A stretch of DNA of 64,000 nt from Paraphaeosphaeria minitans. Its lineage: Eukaryota; Ascomycota; Dothideomycetes; Pleosporales; Didymosphaeriaceae. Positions 1 to 10,894 of this stretch are shown here, piece after piece. The notes beneath the pieces are model-generated. The model saw only the letters and a program-made list of their open reading frames with translations, searched no databases and was not told where the DNA came from. Position 1 is the stretch's first letter; each line of letters starts with the position of its first letter. The position numbers and the translations under genes were made by a program. Location of the stretch: assembly GCA_015832175.1 (NCBI GenBank), contig WJXW01000008.1, positions 1,364,001-1,428,000 of the forward strand. The letters run 5' to 3'.

Positions 1-278
1 GCGTTGAATTATGTGATGGGATGAGATGGCCTGATGGAGGTGGTTGGTCTTGTTTTGTGCTGCTGAAATTCAAGTCAGCGGAAGATGAAACGGTGCCACT
101 TGCGATGACGTGGAATGGTATCACTCCGAATGTGGTGAAGCCTGATGATCGAGGTGAATACACCTTTGTTAACTTCTGGAATGTCTATCTTGAAAGTTGT
201 GGGCCAGCGCTGCATTCAGTGACTCGCTTTACATACGGTGGAGGAGTTCTTAATCAACTTTCCGTGGGTCTTAAATAA
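1..278 (+). CDS. Partial hypothetical protein (3' end of a gene)
   Basis: An open frame enters from the left edge of the window and ends at a TAA near base 278. The visible part is about 92 residues, with a Gly/Trp-rich start (GGGW) and a C-terminal stretch rich in aromatic residues and Gly. The first in-frame ATG is at 21, but the frame is open upstream of it, so this is probably the last exon of a longer gene. I do not recognise the family. It could also be a chance open frame; the amino-acid mix (FVNFWNVY, TFVNF) looks more like a folded protein than like noise. Confidence 0.35.
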   Translation, partial: VELCDGMRWPDGGGWSCFVLLKFKSAEDETVPLAMTWNGITPNVVKPDDRGEYTFVNFWNVYLESCGPALHSVTRFTYGGGVLNQLSVGLK

Positions 279-896
279 TCCTAGAAAACATGTAATTGGC
301 TAAATATGCCTTTTCCGTAGTACGCTTCCACAACTCTTCGACTTAAACACGAAGGCTTCCAGACTATCCCGCGCACAGCTTATTTCCCGACCATGTTAGT
401 TAACCACACGAATGGCGTACAGACAAGATCAGCCACGGAAGCTGAAAAGACAATCGGTTGCGTGTAGCGGGCTTGCACCAATGGTAATGCCATCAACTCC
501 TTTGTATCGATAAGAAAATGATTCGAGAAACGAAAAGCTGATACCGAAGGTTCGTACGTGGGAACAGAAGGCGATTGTCCCACTGGAGCTGCCCCTATTG
601 CAAAAGCGACCCTGCCATAACACGACCATATTTGCCCAGGAATCAACACGCCGGTTCACACAGCCATCTCGTTCCATTCCATCACTGCTGCTGACCAATC
701 GTACACCTCTTCGTAGTCAAGGCCATACTTCCTCCCTGTTTCGGATTCCGCGGTCGGCACAGCAAATGCATGAGGGGCGTCCGCACGCTTCCGAATTGGA
801 CATTCGCTTCACTGGCAGAACCCAACGCCTATCATTGAGTGGCCGAAAAATAGAAAAATTAGCTAGCCGCTGCCGAGGCAACAGGACGCCACCAGT
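279..896. other. Intergenic, no supported gene
   Basis: Short open frames exist on both strands, but none has a plausible protein composition or splice logic. It holds the presumed 3' flanks of the two neighbouring genes. Confidence 0.4.
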
Positions 897-2204
897 TTAC
901 GCGCGAATAGAGCTAACGTCAGATGTACGAGAAGACCTGACTTGCTGTAGCCGCTTCACGTCCATCGCAAGCCTGTGTGGTTCTTCCACTTCGGGGTATT
1001 CGCAGTCGAATGCATGAGGCATGCCTTTCGATATGTACAAAGAAACTCTAGTGTTTGGCCATCGACGGTGAATGAGCTGTTTGAATCTTTCAACACCTTC
1101 TAGCGGACAGTTTGTATCCGCATCTCCGTGTACGATATAGGTCGGAGGCCAAGTCGAAGGTATTGCGGGCAGCGTTTCGGAGGCGCGCTGCTCGAACACG
1201 TTATCCTTCGAATGATACACCAGGTTGAGCGCTTTCATTCTCCTTTCCCCCAGGCACTGCGCTACCTCTCTAGCATTAAACTCAAAAGGGAGCGAGGATT
1301 GCACCTCCGGAATGGGCAATTCCGAGCGCAAGCACATCTTTTCGAGGTACTCTCCTGGGCTGTAAGTTCCACAGATGATTCCCCAGAATGATCGCATGGT
1401 AGGGGGGCCTCCATTGAAGCTGACTTTGCAGCCAGTTGTGGTGATGGGGTAGATGCCCATATGGTCAGGAGGAAGCCGGCCCAGAACTTGCACACCTTGC
1501 AGTCTGCGATCAGCCGCCTCGATAAACATCTGTAGTCCCCATCCTCGGTGATCCATTTCTGATAGGGTGTGTTGTCCATACTTGTGGCCCGAAAGCCTTG
1601 TATAGACCTCTAGCATCGGCGATAGCAGTACGAGTGCGTCGATTTTGGTGTTGAGGCGTTCCGTGACAGACCTAATTGCGAGGAATGCCCCAGCGCTTGT
1701 TCCTGAACAGACCCATCGGTTCGACTCCGCGAAATCCATGTGGGGGAATGTCTTGACAAGCTCTCTTCTGATACTCCCATCCTCGATAATTTTGACAAGG
1801 TGAACCGCATATTCCGCAATTTGCTTTCCGTCGGCTTCGGGCATCAAAGGATATCTGGGATATACCAGTATCTGGTTCTCCAACGTTGCTTCCTTGAGTG
1901 AAACATTGCTCCAGACTGGACAATAAAATCCGCCAGTGATCTAGACATTTCAGTACGACGAACTGATATCGTAAGTGTTCAGCTTACCAGTCCTCCGCCA
2001 GGGAAGTGCATAAACAGTGCTTCCGTGCGCACGCGTCGCACCTCTCGCGACCGCTGCTGGGACGTAACCAGACAATTTGACAGGGCCAAGATCGAGCTCG
2101 AAAGCTTCGTCATTGCTGAATAGGGTTTGCTGAGCCTCCGACGGTTGGAGAAACACAGGATACTTCTCCTGGCAAGCGTTGAATGCACTAATTTGATGGG
2201 CCAT
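897..2204 (-). CDS. Alpha/beta hydrolase (esterase/lipase, HSL-like), exon 1 frameshifted
   Basis: Predicted serine hydrolase of the alpha/beta-hydrolase-3 type. Exon 1 is 1988-2204 (ATG at 2204), the intron is 1941-1987 (47 nt, GTAAGC donor), and exon 2 is 897-1940. Seen: an oxyanion-hole motif PGGGL at the end of exon 1, the TGGFYCPVW segment at the start of exon 2, the nucleophile elbow GTSAG, an acid in HGDAD and a His in MPHAFD, giving a complete Ser-Asp-His triad in the usual order. Oddity: the N-terminal frame from ATG 2204 and the frame carrying PGGG differ. Exon 1 is 217 nt, one base more than a multiple of three, so a +1 shift lies around 2040-2060. It may be a pseudogene, a sequencing error, or start differently. 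Substrate unknown; likely a small ester. Confidence 0.75.
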
Positions 2205-2553
2205 ACTGAGGAGGTGATGATGAAAGATGCAACAAACGATCTTTGAGCACGAAAGCGGGAAGGAGGTAAACTGGTCGCGTTTGCTCGGGTTCTACGGCGT
2301 GTGGGGAAATGTGTGCTATAAGTGGCTGCACAAATCGACGGAATTACAACACAAAAGACCGACAATCGGGTCCGCCCAAGACACAAATCATTGATTGTTT
2401 AACAGTACCCAACGCAAATTTAGATCTCAGCTTCCCTTCCGCTTGCCACAAATGCACACACTCTGTCCCACCTACGTACGAGGGCTTTCCGGTGGGGTAG
2501 GAAACGCGTTGTTATCGTGCCCGTCGCGAATTTGTGCGCCAGCTAGGTGGCTC
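2205..2553. other. Intergenic / 5' flank of the hydrolase
   Basis: Upstream flank of the minus-strand hydrolase. No gene supported; short open frames only. Confidence 0.4.
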
Positions 2554-2913
2554 CTAGAGGAGCGGCGCGCTGCGTCTGAATGATTGGCGGATTGTCACGC
2601 CAGTTGTTGCTCGCAGTGGCTTCCTTCTGATTAGCATAACGCTTCGATATCGCCGCGAGAACAGACCATCTGTGAAAATCATTTGCACCCATTCTTCGTG
2701 TTCGATCTCAGTTACCGTGAAATCGAACTTGTTTTCGGCGCCGAGTGGAACCCAGAACTTTTCGTAATCGCTTTGAGACATTTGATAACATCGAATTGGG
2801 CCTATAGATCGATCATCGATTCTTTCATAGCCTATATCAAGATCGTCACCAACGAGATAAACAAGGACGTTGCCATTGTACAACTTTGCAGCACCTCTGG
2901 ATGTAAAATCCAT
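2554..2913 (-). CDS. Small hypothetical protein
   Basis: A 119-residue open frame starts at an ATG at 2913. The first two thirds look protein-like: acidic and aromatic, with YLVGDDLDIGYERIDD and a QMSQSDYEKFW segment. The C-terminal end is basic (RRYRS, RRKPL, RRSAPLL). No motif or signal peptide is visible and the family is not recognised. It may be a real small gene, a fragment of a degraded one, or an exon of a larger gene. Confidence 0.3.
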   Translation of the reverse strand: MDFTSRGAAKLYNGNVLVYLVGDDLDIGYERIDDRSIGPIRCYQMSQSDYEKFWVPLGAENKFDFTVTEIEHEEWVQMIFTDGLFSRRYRSVMLIRRKPLRATTGVTIRQSFRRSAPLL

Positions 2914-3303
2914 AGTGAATAATTATACCGAATGGCAGAATGAATGCATGCGATATGACAGTGGCGAGACTTGTTCATATAGCGAAACTTGGTTCATAGA
3001 GTAATTGATGTGCGAACACGACGATCCAGGGGATCTGTTAGGAGCGAGATCAAACAGGATTTAGTACGTCATGCGTGCATTTTGGTGACGGCTCATCACC
3101 AATCCCGACAACACTCCATCGCACAGCAGCCACATTTCTTTTGCAGTGGTCCTTTCAAACGTGTTGTGACACCCGCGCGTGATATAAATGGGAGGTGGGG
3201 TAAAAGCTGCTGAAGAGTACTGCGCTTGCCGGCGAGCTTCCCCCACGAGTGTAGCACCACGACGAGTTGCAATTGGTGGGCACAAGGACAACATGGGCAT
3301 TTA

Positions 3304-4931
3304 CTAACGGAATCCTTTCGTATCAATTTTCCACCATGCACTTTCCTTGAGATTTGCAATGGGCGCCATCGCCACTGTCCTGTCGTCGTCAGTGTCGTCG
3401 ATGTGGTCGATGTCGCCATCATAACTCAATGCTCCAAGCAGAAATAGGCCCACAAGCCTCAGTGAATTTTCTTCTAGATTTCGAAATGATATGTTCGATA
3501 TTGGGCTCTTCTTCCGGCACACCAGCAACGCGTCTGATCATGCTTAGCGTTTTTTTCCATGCTGAAATACCAAAACTTACAGTTTTTTTCCACTAGATGA
3601 CATACTGCATCGACAAACTCGACTAAAGCAGGACGTTGAGGATCACTGATGAACTTTTCTCGTGGGTCACCCACGTGGTGAAAGAACATCCGCATCGCCA
3701 ATGTCACAAACCACTCTGTATCCTCGCACCCAGAGTCTGCCAGAGCGGTCGAGGCCTTTCGACCCATCATCTTCACATTTGTCTCCATTGTGACAAGGTA
3801 GGTCACCTGCTGTTCTTCAATCACCATACTCAGGCCGATCACACATATGAATGCCGCGAGCAGATCGTCGCAGCCTTTGGGCGATACGATGGTCTGTATC
3901 AGTCGTACTGTTGTCGTTTCTACGATGGTTTTCTGGAGGACATGGAAGGGATGTTTGATCTGGCGACTGATCAGGCGAGCGGCTCCAAATCCTTTGGTTC
4001 TTGGAATACTTGACAGTCCAGAGACGTGGTCGAGAGTGATTGCTCGTCCCATGATATAGGTTACGGTTATAAGGCGGAGAGTGTCGTCAATGAGTCGGTG
4101 TGGCACTGGGACATCTTTCATAAGCTGAAACAACTCTCCTAAAAAGATCCCCGTTTTGTCATTATTGAAGCATCTTTTTCTGAACACCGCGGTATGGCCA
4201 TGGAGGATTTCGCTGATGAATCCGTCGCAGCGCCACATGTAGCTGGGATCGATGAACTTCATCCCTAATGGAAGAGACTCTGCACTGACGATGTCCGATG
4301 AATGATAGTGAGTATGCTTCAGTAGCTCCTCGTCTCGAGCCAGGAACCAGTGGACGTCGACTGGAAACGAAGGCAGTTTAGAGCCGTAGCTTAGCCAAGC
4401 GGTGGCCTCCACATCTGTCCATTTCTCGATATGTAGTCCCGCGAATCGTTTAAGCTCGGGCTCGCTGTGCATATTGTCGAAGAACGTAGGAGCGAAGTAA
4501 CGCTGGGCATGGTTGAGGTACAGATTGCGGGTTCTAAGTGTTTTGATTGCAGGGACGCATTGCTCGATGGACTTCGGGTACTATTGCTTGTCAGCAACAA
4601 CTGAGCTTTCGGCATGCGTTCTATACCTGTGTGCGTGTTTGACGCCCAAGGTTCACAGCGGTTTGAGAATCCAGTTCGTCCACGTAGTCCTCATCCAATT
4701 GCGTCGCTTCTGTGACTCGCATCGTGGTCGATTCCTTGAGGGATAAGTAGGTTGGTTGGAGGGTCGAGGGAAATTGCCATCCATATATCCTAGCCGCTCC
4801 GCATAACGCAGCCTGATGGATGCGCTAATGTAGCACAGCATGCCTGGAGACACAGTTAGCTTTGGGGAACAACACGTCGCATCCTCTGATACGGTGGCTT
4901 GGCTTTGATGGGTAAACACATGATCAGTCAC
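3304..4931 (-). CDS. Fungal protein of unknown function, four exons (488 aa)
   Basis: Model: exons 4893-4931, 4627-4824, 3581-4580 and 3304-3533. Introns are 68, 46 and 47 nt with GTATCA, GTATAG and GTAAGT donors and CTGAC/CTAAG-like branch sites in the last two. The spliced length is exactly 489 codons including the stop. The protein has no DNA-binding zinc cluster, signal peptide or clear enzyme motif. A mostly helical middle (residues about 100-400) with Leu/Ile-rich segments such as LLAAFICVIGLS resembles the effector region of fungal transcription-factor-like proteins, but that is weak inference. The C-terminal exon contains a hydrophobic stretch (LVGLFLLGAL) and an Asp-rich patch. The first exon is only 13 codons, so the 5' end is the least certain part. 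Confidence 0.6.
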
Positions 4932-5358
4932 TCAATTTTCGGCTCGATATAGAGAGACTATTGAATCGATGAGGCAAAATTGAAGAGAATTTGCAATTAC
5001 AGTTTATAAACATCAAAATCAACGTATATGCTACAGATATATTTCCGTGTATTGGGGCAAGGAAAGCGACAGTGAACGAAAGAAATTCAACTCTGCCCAC
5101 ATTTGCTGGGGACCTTGGTTGTGAAGGAGCGTCGAGCGATCTAAGAAACTAAGCTACCGTCACGGGACAAGGTAGGTGTAAGTGGAGGAGAAGCTGGGAG
5201 CACAATAAGTGGAGACGCAGACGGGAGTGAAGGCGCCTCCACTCCCGTCTGCACAGATGCAGCTTCCGACGTAGTCCTAGTGTCTGTTCTTACGTGAACC
5301 TGCAACCCGTTCCTACACAACTGGTCAATTCTACTCCGTAGGAGCATTACAATATTAC
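4932..5358. other. Intergenic, possible extra 3' exon of the membrane-protein gene
   Basis: No independent gene seen. At 5355 the downstream neighbour's last codons overlap a good GTAAGT donor, so a short alternative last exon ending near 5295 is possible. A short inverted-looking motif (gagtggaggcgcc-type) occurs near 5230-5245. Confidence 0.3.
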
Positions 5359-6445
5359 TTACCCACCGTTGGTGTCTCCTGACCTCTGGCTCGACGGTAT
5401 GCTGGCGAGCGATATCCCAGCTTCGTGCACATCGGCTGAGGAGGCTGAGCTTGCCTTGCGCGCCGCTACTGCCTCGTCCTTTGCGTCGTTCATCGCATTA
5501 AGGCCATGGTTCTTGTAGTACTTGACTGCGACGTACATTCGACTGCTTATTGTGGTAACGATCAAGAACTGGCAGGCAGTCAGTCGGAGCGTTTGTCGGG
5601 ACCAAGTACGTACCAAAACATAGCAAGGGTCGAAACACCACTTTGCGCTGATTGAAACGCCTAGTAGGGCAACACACTCTATCATAGACACCCTAGCAGC
5701 ATTTCTGCAGATCGGATGCTGCTGCTGCCGGTTGCTTTGTTGCTTCTCGACATCCGACTTTGCCGCGGGCAGCAATGTGGAATACAAGAGCACCGCAGAA
5801 CGGGACTTATATTCGAGACTGTCTAGATTTGGACACGTTGCGACTGCGATGTATACGTGTGCCCAACCTGTAAGACAGGATCGAAGGAATACAAATATCG
5901 GGACTGAGTACACCAGACTGAGTCGTTTGGAAGTGCTCAGATCGATCCTTTGGGTGGTCAATATAGATTTGGGAAGTGGGTGATTGAGCTTACGGAGAGA
6001 ATAGTATGTACGAAGAGAGACTCGGTGCAAGTGCCAATATGATAATAGAGACTGTCCAGAAGCCTTGCAATTGCGGTTCGAGGTGAAGTACGAGCAGTTT
6101 TGCAAGGTAGAGGAAATAGTATGCCTACGTTTGACAGTCAAAATTTGTCAGCATTTGAAAGACCAGTTGCGAGCTCCGTACCTCAGTCAAGCTGGCCGAA
6201 AGAAGCGAAGATGTTGCAATGACACCGTGAATGTCCCAGTCTGAGTTCGTGTTGGGGACAAATATTAGAGAACAACTCAGAGAAAAAGCGATGACATAAC
6301 CCAGAGCCGTCACGGCATGCTGTGTTTTGTTTGTTTTTTCACACCATAATCGAATGACAAGAATAGTGGCCGCGCAACAGCATCCGATCACGCTGACCAG
6401 CCACAGCGAGGACGACAAGGCGTCTCCGCTGCTGACGGTGAACAT
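5359..6445 (-). CDS. Multi-pass membrane protein, unknown family (312 aa)
   Basis: Model: exons 6182-6445, 5994-6124, 5614-5947 and 5359-5568. Introns are 57, 46 and 45 nt, each with a GTACGG/GTAAGC/GTACGT donor, and frames join exactly to 313 codons. It starts at ATG 6445. I count about six or seven hydrophobic helices, for example residues about 13-33 (LVSVIGCCCAATILVI), 45-65 (GYVIAFSLSCSLIF), a pair in exon 2, one in exon 3 (VYSVPIFVFL) and one spanning the exon 3/4 junction. The tail is hydrophilic, Ala/Ser-rich, and probably cytosolic. There are no transporter signature motifs or nucleotide-binding domain. It could be a fungal rhodopsin-like or other seven-helix protein; I do not recognise it. 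The gene is divergent from the next one, with about 450 bp between starts. Confidence 0.55.
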
Positions 6446-6893
6446 GCTGTGATCCAACGGTACATGCGCGTAGGTAGCGGGAACGAGCAGGAGGAAAACC
6501 GGTGAGAGGAACAGCGTAGAATGCAGGCGGAGGACGAGGACGTTTGCCTTGTTGGGGCGTGCATGTATATACAAGCCGAGCAGTAACGAGAGACCGCGAA
6601 ACGCTAAGATTGAGCACTCATATTATAAACATGGAAAATGACTTGCCGGGGACATAAATCGCCAAAGCAGATGGAAGCTTGCACAAAATCCGCAACACAA
6701 GCTTAAGCGATGTTGGCGAATAACGCCAATGCCTTCGTTCGCGTCCAGGGTGGTGGTGGATCGATCCAATATGCTCAATGCTTCTGACATCCATAAACAG
6801 CCTAGCGTAGAACAGGGGGATTTCTCCAGAAACTTTTCTGGAGAAATCGATTCCAGTCTTCCGACAGTCCACCTCTGCTCCCCTAGGACCCCG

Positions 6894-8841
6894 ATGGCTC
6901 TTACTACGCCCAGCATCAAGATAGAAGCAGTTGCGATCGAGTTGACGAATGCGCTATCGAAAGTCACACCATATCTCATGTGTCGCAGCGACGTGAGTGA
7001 TTTCGGCTTAGGTGACAAGATGAACTGACTCTGTCAAAGCTGTTGTCGTCAGTGGTTGAAGGTTGGTTGTCCACAGGAACGGAACACGACCGTGACAGGC
7101 TTCTCGATCAGTGGCGCCGACCCTTGTCGGTGCCAGTAACTGGCCAGGCTTCGCCAAGACAAGCTCATGCCGGGCGTGCAGCGTTGCGCCGCGAAACGTG
7201 TCCCGCTACTCCAAGCCCTCGAGCGACCGAACCCCAACAGGTGCTCGTGAGCACTCCAATTCCAAAGAAGTTGTCAGCACAGCCGGAAGATAAAGTCAAA
7301 GGACTTGCGCAGAAGCTTGCTAAAGGAACCATAACCTTGCCCAAGCCAGAACAAGCCGACAGTTATGCACAAATCGACCCGCTAGAGCGTTTGGAGAAAA
7401 TCGCTCGGATAGCATTGGACAATAAAGACGGATATTCCAATCGACTCAATCTCCTGTACTTTGCACATGCAGTGGAGTCGTATCAATCCTCGGCCAAGCG
7501 TGGCCGAGGTAAAAACAGAAAGTCGCAAGCGCTGGATGCTCTCTCAGAAAAATGCCATATCGACCGCAAACGTGCAACGGCGATATACGACAGGAAGCAC
7601 AACTATCTTGTGCTTGCAAGCACATGTGGCTTAGGTGTTTTATTCACCACGGCAAAAGTCTCGGGGTTAGTTCAGTACCCACTACTTTTAGCATCAACTA
7701 AGCGCTTAGAATCGAAAATATAAATGCATTTTCTCTATGCGACTATCTTGAGAAGCAGCATGAAGAGTATATGGAAAGGGAAAAAAGGGAGAGCATCAGC
7801 TTAAAGGGTCCGGGTGGTCTCGTTTATGATGTCATCGGCAAGTCTCAATTAGTGAGTCAGTTCGCAGCCATGGCAATAATCCACGACCTCATGCATAGTG
7901 GATGGACAAAGAAGGAGCTTGCAGAGAGTGAAAGTGAACTAATGGCCCTTGTATGTAATTATGTTGATCGTGAAGCACTTCTTCGCAACATCTTACGCTT
8001 CCGAGATGTTACAGGGGATTTCAAAATCGAACGTCGTGCGAAGGATTCGGTGGCTTCCAGGAAAACGAAACGGGCGCGGTCGGCTAAGGAAAAGAGCGCG
8101 AACGAGGCTCCTTTGCCTACTGCCACGTACCCTCTCAATTGTCGGACGCTTCAAGAGGATGTCGACCGCCCGTCTTCCATAGGCGAGCAGTCTCAACAAA
8201 CAGAAGAGAGTTGCTATGAAGGTAGCAGCGAGTTAGCGAGAGCTTTGCAATATTCACCAATGGACAAAAGATTACAACCTCCTCGTGTTGCAAACAACGA
8301 TGAGCCCGAAGGATTGCCCAGCTACGCGAATACAGAGCCAACGACAAGCTCGGCAACGGAACATCTGTTTGTCGGCCAACATTCGACCGTGTCAAGCTTC
8401 GTTGAAGACCGCCGCGGCGAGAATGAAAGAGAGCGATGCATTACAGGATTACAGCAAGGCGAAGAAGAAGAGAATGCTGAAAGGATTACGGATGGCACTT
8501 ACGGGGGAGAAAATACACACGCACTGCCATCACATCATGGATTGGTTGCGCAAGGAGCTCATAGCTGGGAAACACTGTCTCTGGGCGAGGAAGTTCAATA
8601 CGGGGAGAATCTGCGTATGGGAGAGGGGCGTAATGAAAGTGGCGGCGAGACACTGTCTTTGGGCTACAATTCACGGAGCAACGGGGATAACGTGTTGCAC
8701 GCAGAGGTTGGTTCCAGCCAGCGAGTAGAGCCCACGGAAGCGCCTGAGAGTGCACAAAGGCCTACGTCAGTATTCATCAACTCTGTCTTCCCCAACGACG
8801 ATCAAAACATGAAATCATGGGAGTCGTATTATGTAGATTAG
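6894..8841 (+). CDS. Large hypothetical protein, disordered C-terminus (618 aa)
   Basis: Model: exons 6894-6992, 7040-7665 and 7710-8841. Introns are 47 nt (GTGAGT...CAAAG) and 44 nt (GTTAGT, branch AACTAAGC, TTAG), and the total is exactly 619 codons. ATG 6894 was chosen because MALTTPSIKIEAVAIE reads as a natural helix; in-frame ATGs at 6729 and 6771 would lengthen it. Residues about 100-330 contain helical, charged segments (DPLERLEKIARIALDN; a basic RGRGKNRK patch) and look folded. Residues about 330-618 are Ser/Glu/Gly-rich and probably disordered, with short repeats of the type ETLSLG. No enzyme motif is seen. The KTKRAR patch suggests a nuclear protein, as inference only. Family not recognised. 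Confidence 0.6.
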
Positions 8842-8882
8842 TTTCTAGATTCTGATAGCTCACGTACGCTTCGAATCACACT

Positions 8883-9533
8883 CTACCGATCCTGCTTCGA
8901 TTGCGTAGCAAGGGATATCATGAGAAAAGGAGACAGTGGTGGTTCAGTTCGAAGGCCGACACCCCCGTAAACCAAGGTGACGGTGTCGGTCGAGAATTCT
9001 ACCTCCATTTCCTTCAGTTCAGACTTATCTGTATCATTCCACAAGCTGAGCTTTGTTTCTACAATCGAACCCGACCGTAGCATCCCAAGTTTCGGGAAAG
9101 ATCTTTGAACAAACTGTACCATCTTCTGGTGAGCATCCTCGGAGATGGGAAGCCGTTGGAGCAGCAAGATTCGATCCTCATTCGATGTGAGCATAGACTC
9201 ATTCGTGAGGAGCACTCGCTGTGTGATGCCAGGTTCTCCAGGCAGTGGTCTTCTGATCTCTAGACCTGCAATGGCGAGTTTTTCTTTGACTTCTTTGGAC
9301 TGCTGTACAAATCAGAGAGTTCCAGAAAGGCGGAAGCGGGTTTTACGTACCAGATTTCCTGCAAGCTCAGTCACGATTGCGTCAAAGCCTGGATGCCACC
9401 GAAGCTCGAAAATCTGCGGCTGGGCTGTGTCGGGATCCACGAGAAGTTCCGTTATGTCGTGTGTGCCGGACAGGATCCTGTTCACAAGGTCTTGAAGGGG
9501 CGCAGGCGTAGCTAAGCTCTCACACAAAAGCAT
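8883..9533 (-). CDS. Hypothetical protein (199 aa), two exons
   Basis: Model: exons 9351-9533 and 8883-9299, with a 51-nt intron (GTACGT donor, CAGCAG acceptor). The frame is conserved and the stop is at 8883. It starts at ATG 9533. The product is soluble, with mixed alpha/beta composition and alternating hydrophobic strands near the C-terminus (FSTDTVTLVYGGVGLRT). No signal peptide, membrane helix or catalytic motif is visible. It converges with the 6894-8841 gene: the two stop codons are only about 40 bp apart, so their 3' UTRs must overlap. Function unknown. Confidence 0.55.
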
Positions 9534-9807
9534 GATCGAAATGTTGGCAGATGCGATGGACGATAGATGCCCGGGTGGAAGTGCATGACTTGCGGGTGTT
9601 GAGATCTATGTTCATAATGACTAGCGTTAAGGCCGGAGCGAGACAGACCGGTGATCGACTACGTGGCAGGCAACGGTCCGGAAAAGCTTTTTTCCTGGCA
9701 CAGACTGCGGTCACGTGAACTTTGTCCTGTCAGCTCTCAACTAAGTGATTGCCAACTGCTTAGGCTATCCTAAAATCGCATTTTCAACTCGTAATTTTCG
9801 CAATACG
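9534..9807. other. Short intergenic gap
   Basis: Upstream flank of the 9533 start and 3' flank of the next minus-strand gene; nothing further is supported. Confidence 0.4.
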
Positions 9808-10275
9808 TCAACGTTCAACTAGTATCTGACAAGGTGAAATTGTGTCTTCAAACAACAAGCAACGACATGTTGTCCGATTGCTACTTCGAGTCGCTGTGGC
9901 CATTCTCGACCTAGTGTACAGAGCGCTGGTGTCGCCTCTGCGCGACCCAGCCGGAACATTTACCATGTCATTCACATAGACTGTACCCCGACGACTATTC
10001 GAAGCATCCTGCGAAGCGTTGTTTCGGTCATCATGGGTTCTCGTTCCTCCGTTGCTCGCTGTATTACCAGTCGGGCCATTCGTTGACCTGGACTGATTCG
10101 TGGTGGATTCCGATGAGCTGGCAGGCATTCTGACCGCGTCTGGGGAAGAACTATAGACATAAGCATAGAGTGAAAAGGAAGATGATATTTGCCCTGACCT
10201 CCTGTGCTTATGTGATTGAACGCGACGGGCTCTGACTCGGATATTGTTCGCAGGAATTACAAAAGTTTCCAGTGC
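9808..10275 (-). CDS. Small Ser/Thr/Asn-rich hypothetical protein, 5' end unresolved
   Basis: Two exons join well: 10199-10275 and 9808-10150, across a 48-nt intron (GTCAGG...CTATAG), in one frame. The first reads ETFVIPANNIRVRARR and is basic. The second is low-complexity (Ser, Thr, Asn, Gly, Arg), with an internal ATG at 10128. An upstream exon is needed (acceptor at 10276), perhaps using the ATG at 10450, but I could not find a phase-consistent donor. It may instead start at 10128 (106 aa). Function not recognised; a nuclear or intrinsically disordered protein is possible. Confidence 0.35.
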   Translation of the reverse strand, partial: ALETFVIPANNIRVRARRVQSHKHRRSGQISSSFSLYAYVYSSSPDAVRMPASSSESTTNQSRSTNGPTGNTASNGGTRTHDDRNNASQDASNSRRGTVYVNDMVNVPAGSRRGDTSALYTRSRMATATRSSNRTTCRCLLFEDTISPCQILVER

Positions 10276-10894
10276 CTTGAAATGAACACAAGTAGTCAGC
10301 TCTCAGAGCTACCATCAACGAGATGATTATACCTTGTTGCGTATGGGAGTGGTAGAGGGTCAGCGACTTGGATACTGTCCTAAAGCGAGAACTTGAATCC
10401 CTCTTTTGTCGATGTACGCAGTTAGACGCAGCGCCTACATCTGGGTGCATTATTGATCATGGCTTGCAAGATGCAATCCGCATCGGATGGCTGTACCCCT
10501 GAAGTCATAGCGCCAATGGCCTGAGCCTAGTCGATGCTAGATCGACCTGAGCCATACATGTGTGCTTGTAACAGGAACCACCTGAGGAAACTGTATAGTC
10601 CTGCGTTTGATAACGACGGCGAGGACAGGAATACAGAGGTTGGCTACAATGTTTCTGGTGATATATTGATGCTTCTTCTACGACTGTACCTCCTCCCCAC
10701 GGTTCGCTATGCCCTCTCGCCATCCTGCAAGCCTTGGCATGTGATGCTAGTCCAAGCTCTTTCGCGTTGCTGCATCATCATAGCAGCCCTGGCTATGCAT
10801 GCCGGGTGGAAGCTACTTTGATTTGGGTTCTCTTAGGTCATGGCTTGCATGCAGCGAATATTGGTGCTGATAGGGGAAGCTCGTGGTCGCTGGA
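10276..10894. other. Intergenic
   Basis: Contains a possible upstream exon of the preceding gene at 10330-10450; otherwise only short open frames. Confidence 0.3.

Noticed and set aside
6623..7018. 131-codon minus-strand frame upstream of the membrane protein
   Set aside because: It overlaps the plus-strand first exon of the 618-aa gene, whose splice junctions and frame fit better; no features on the minus strand.
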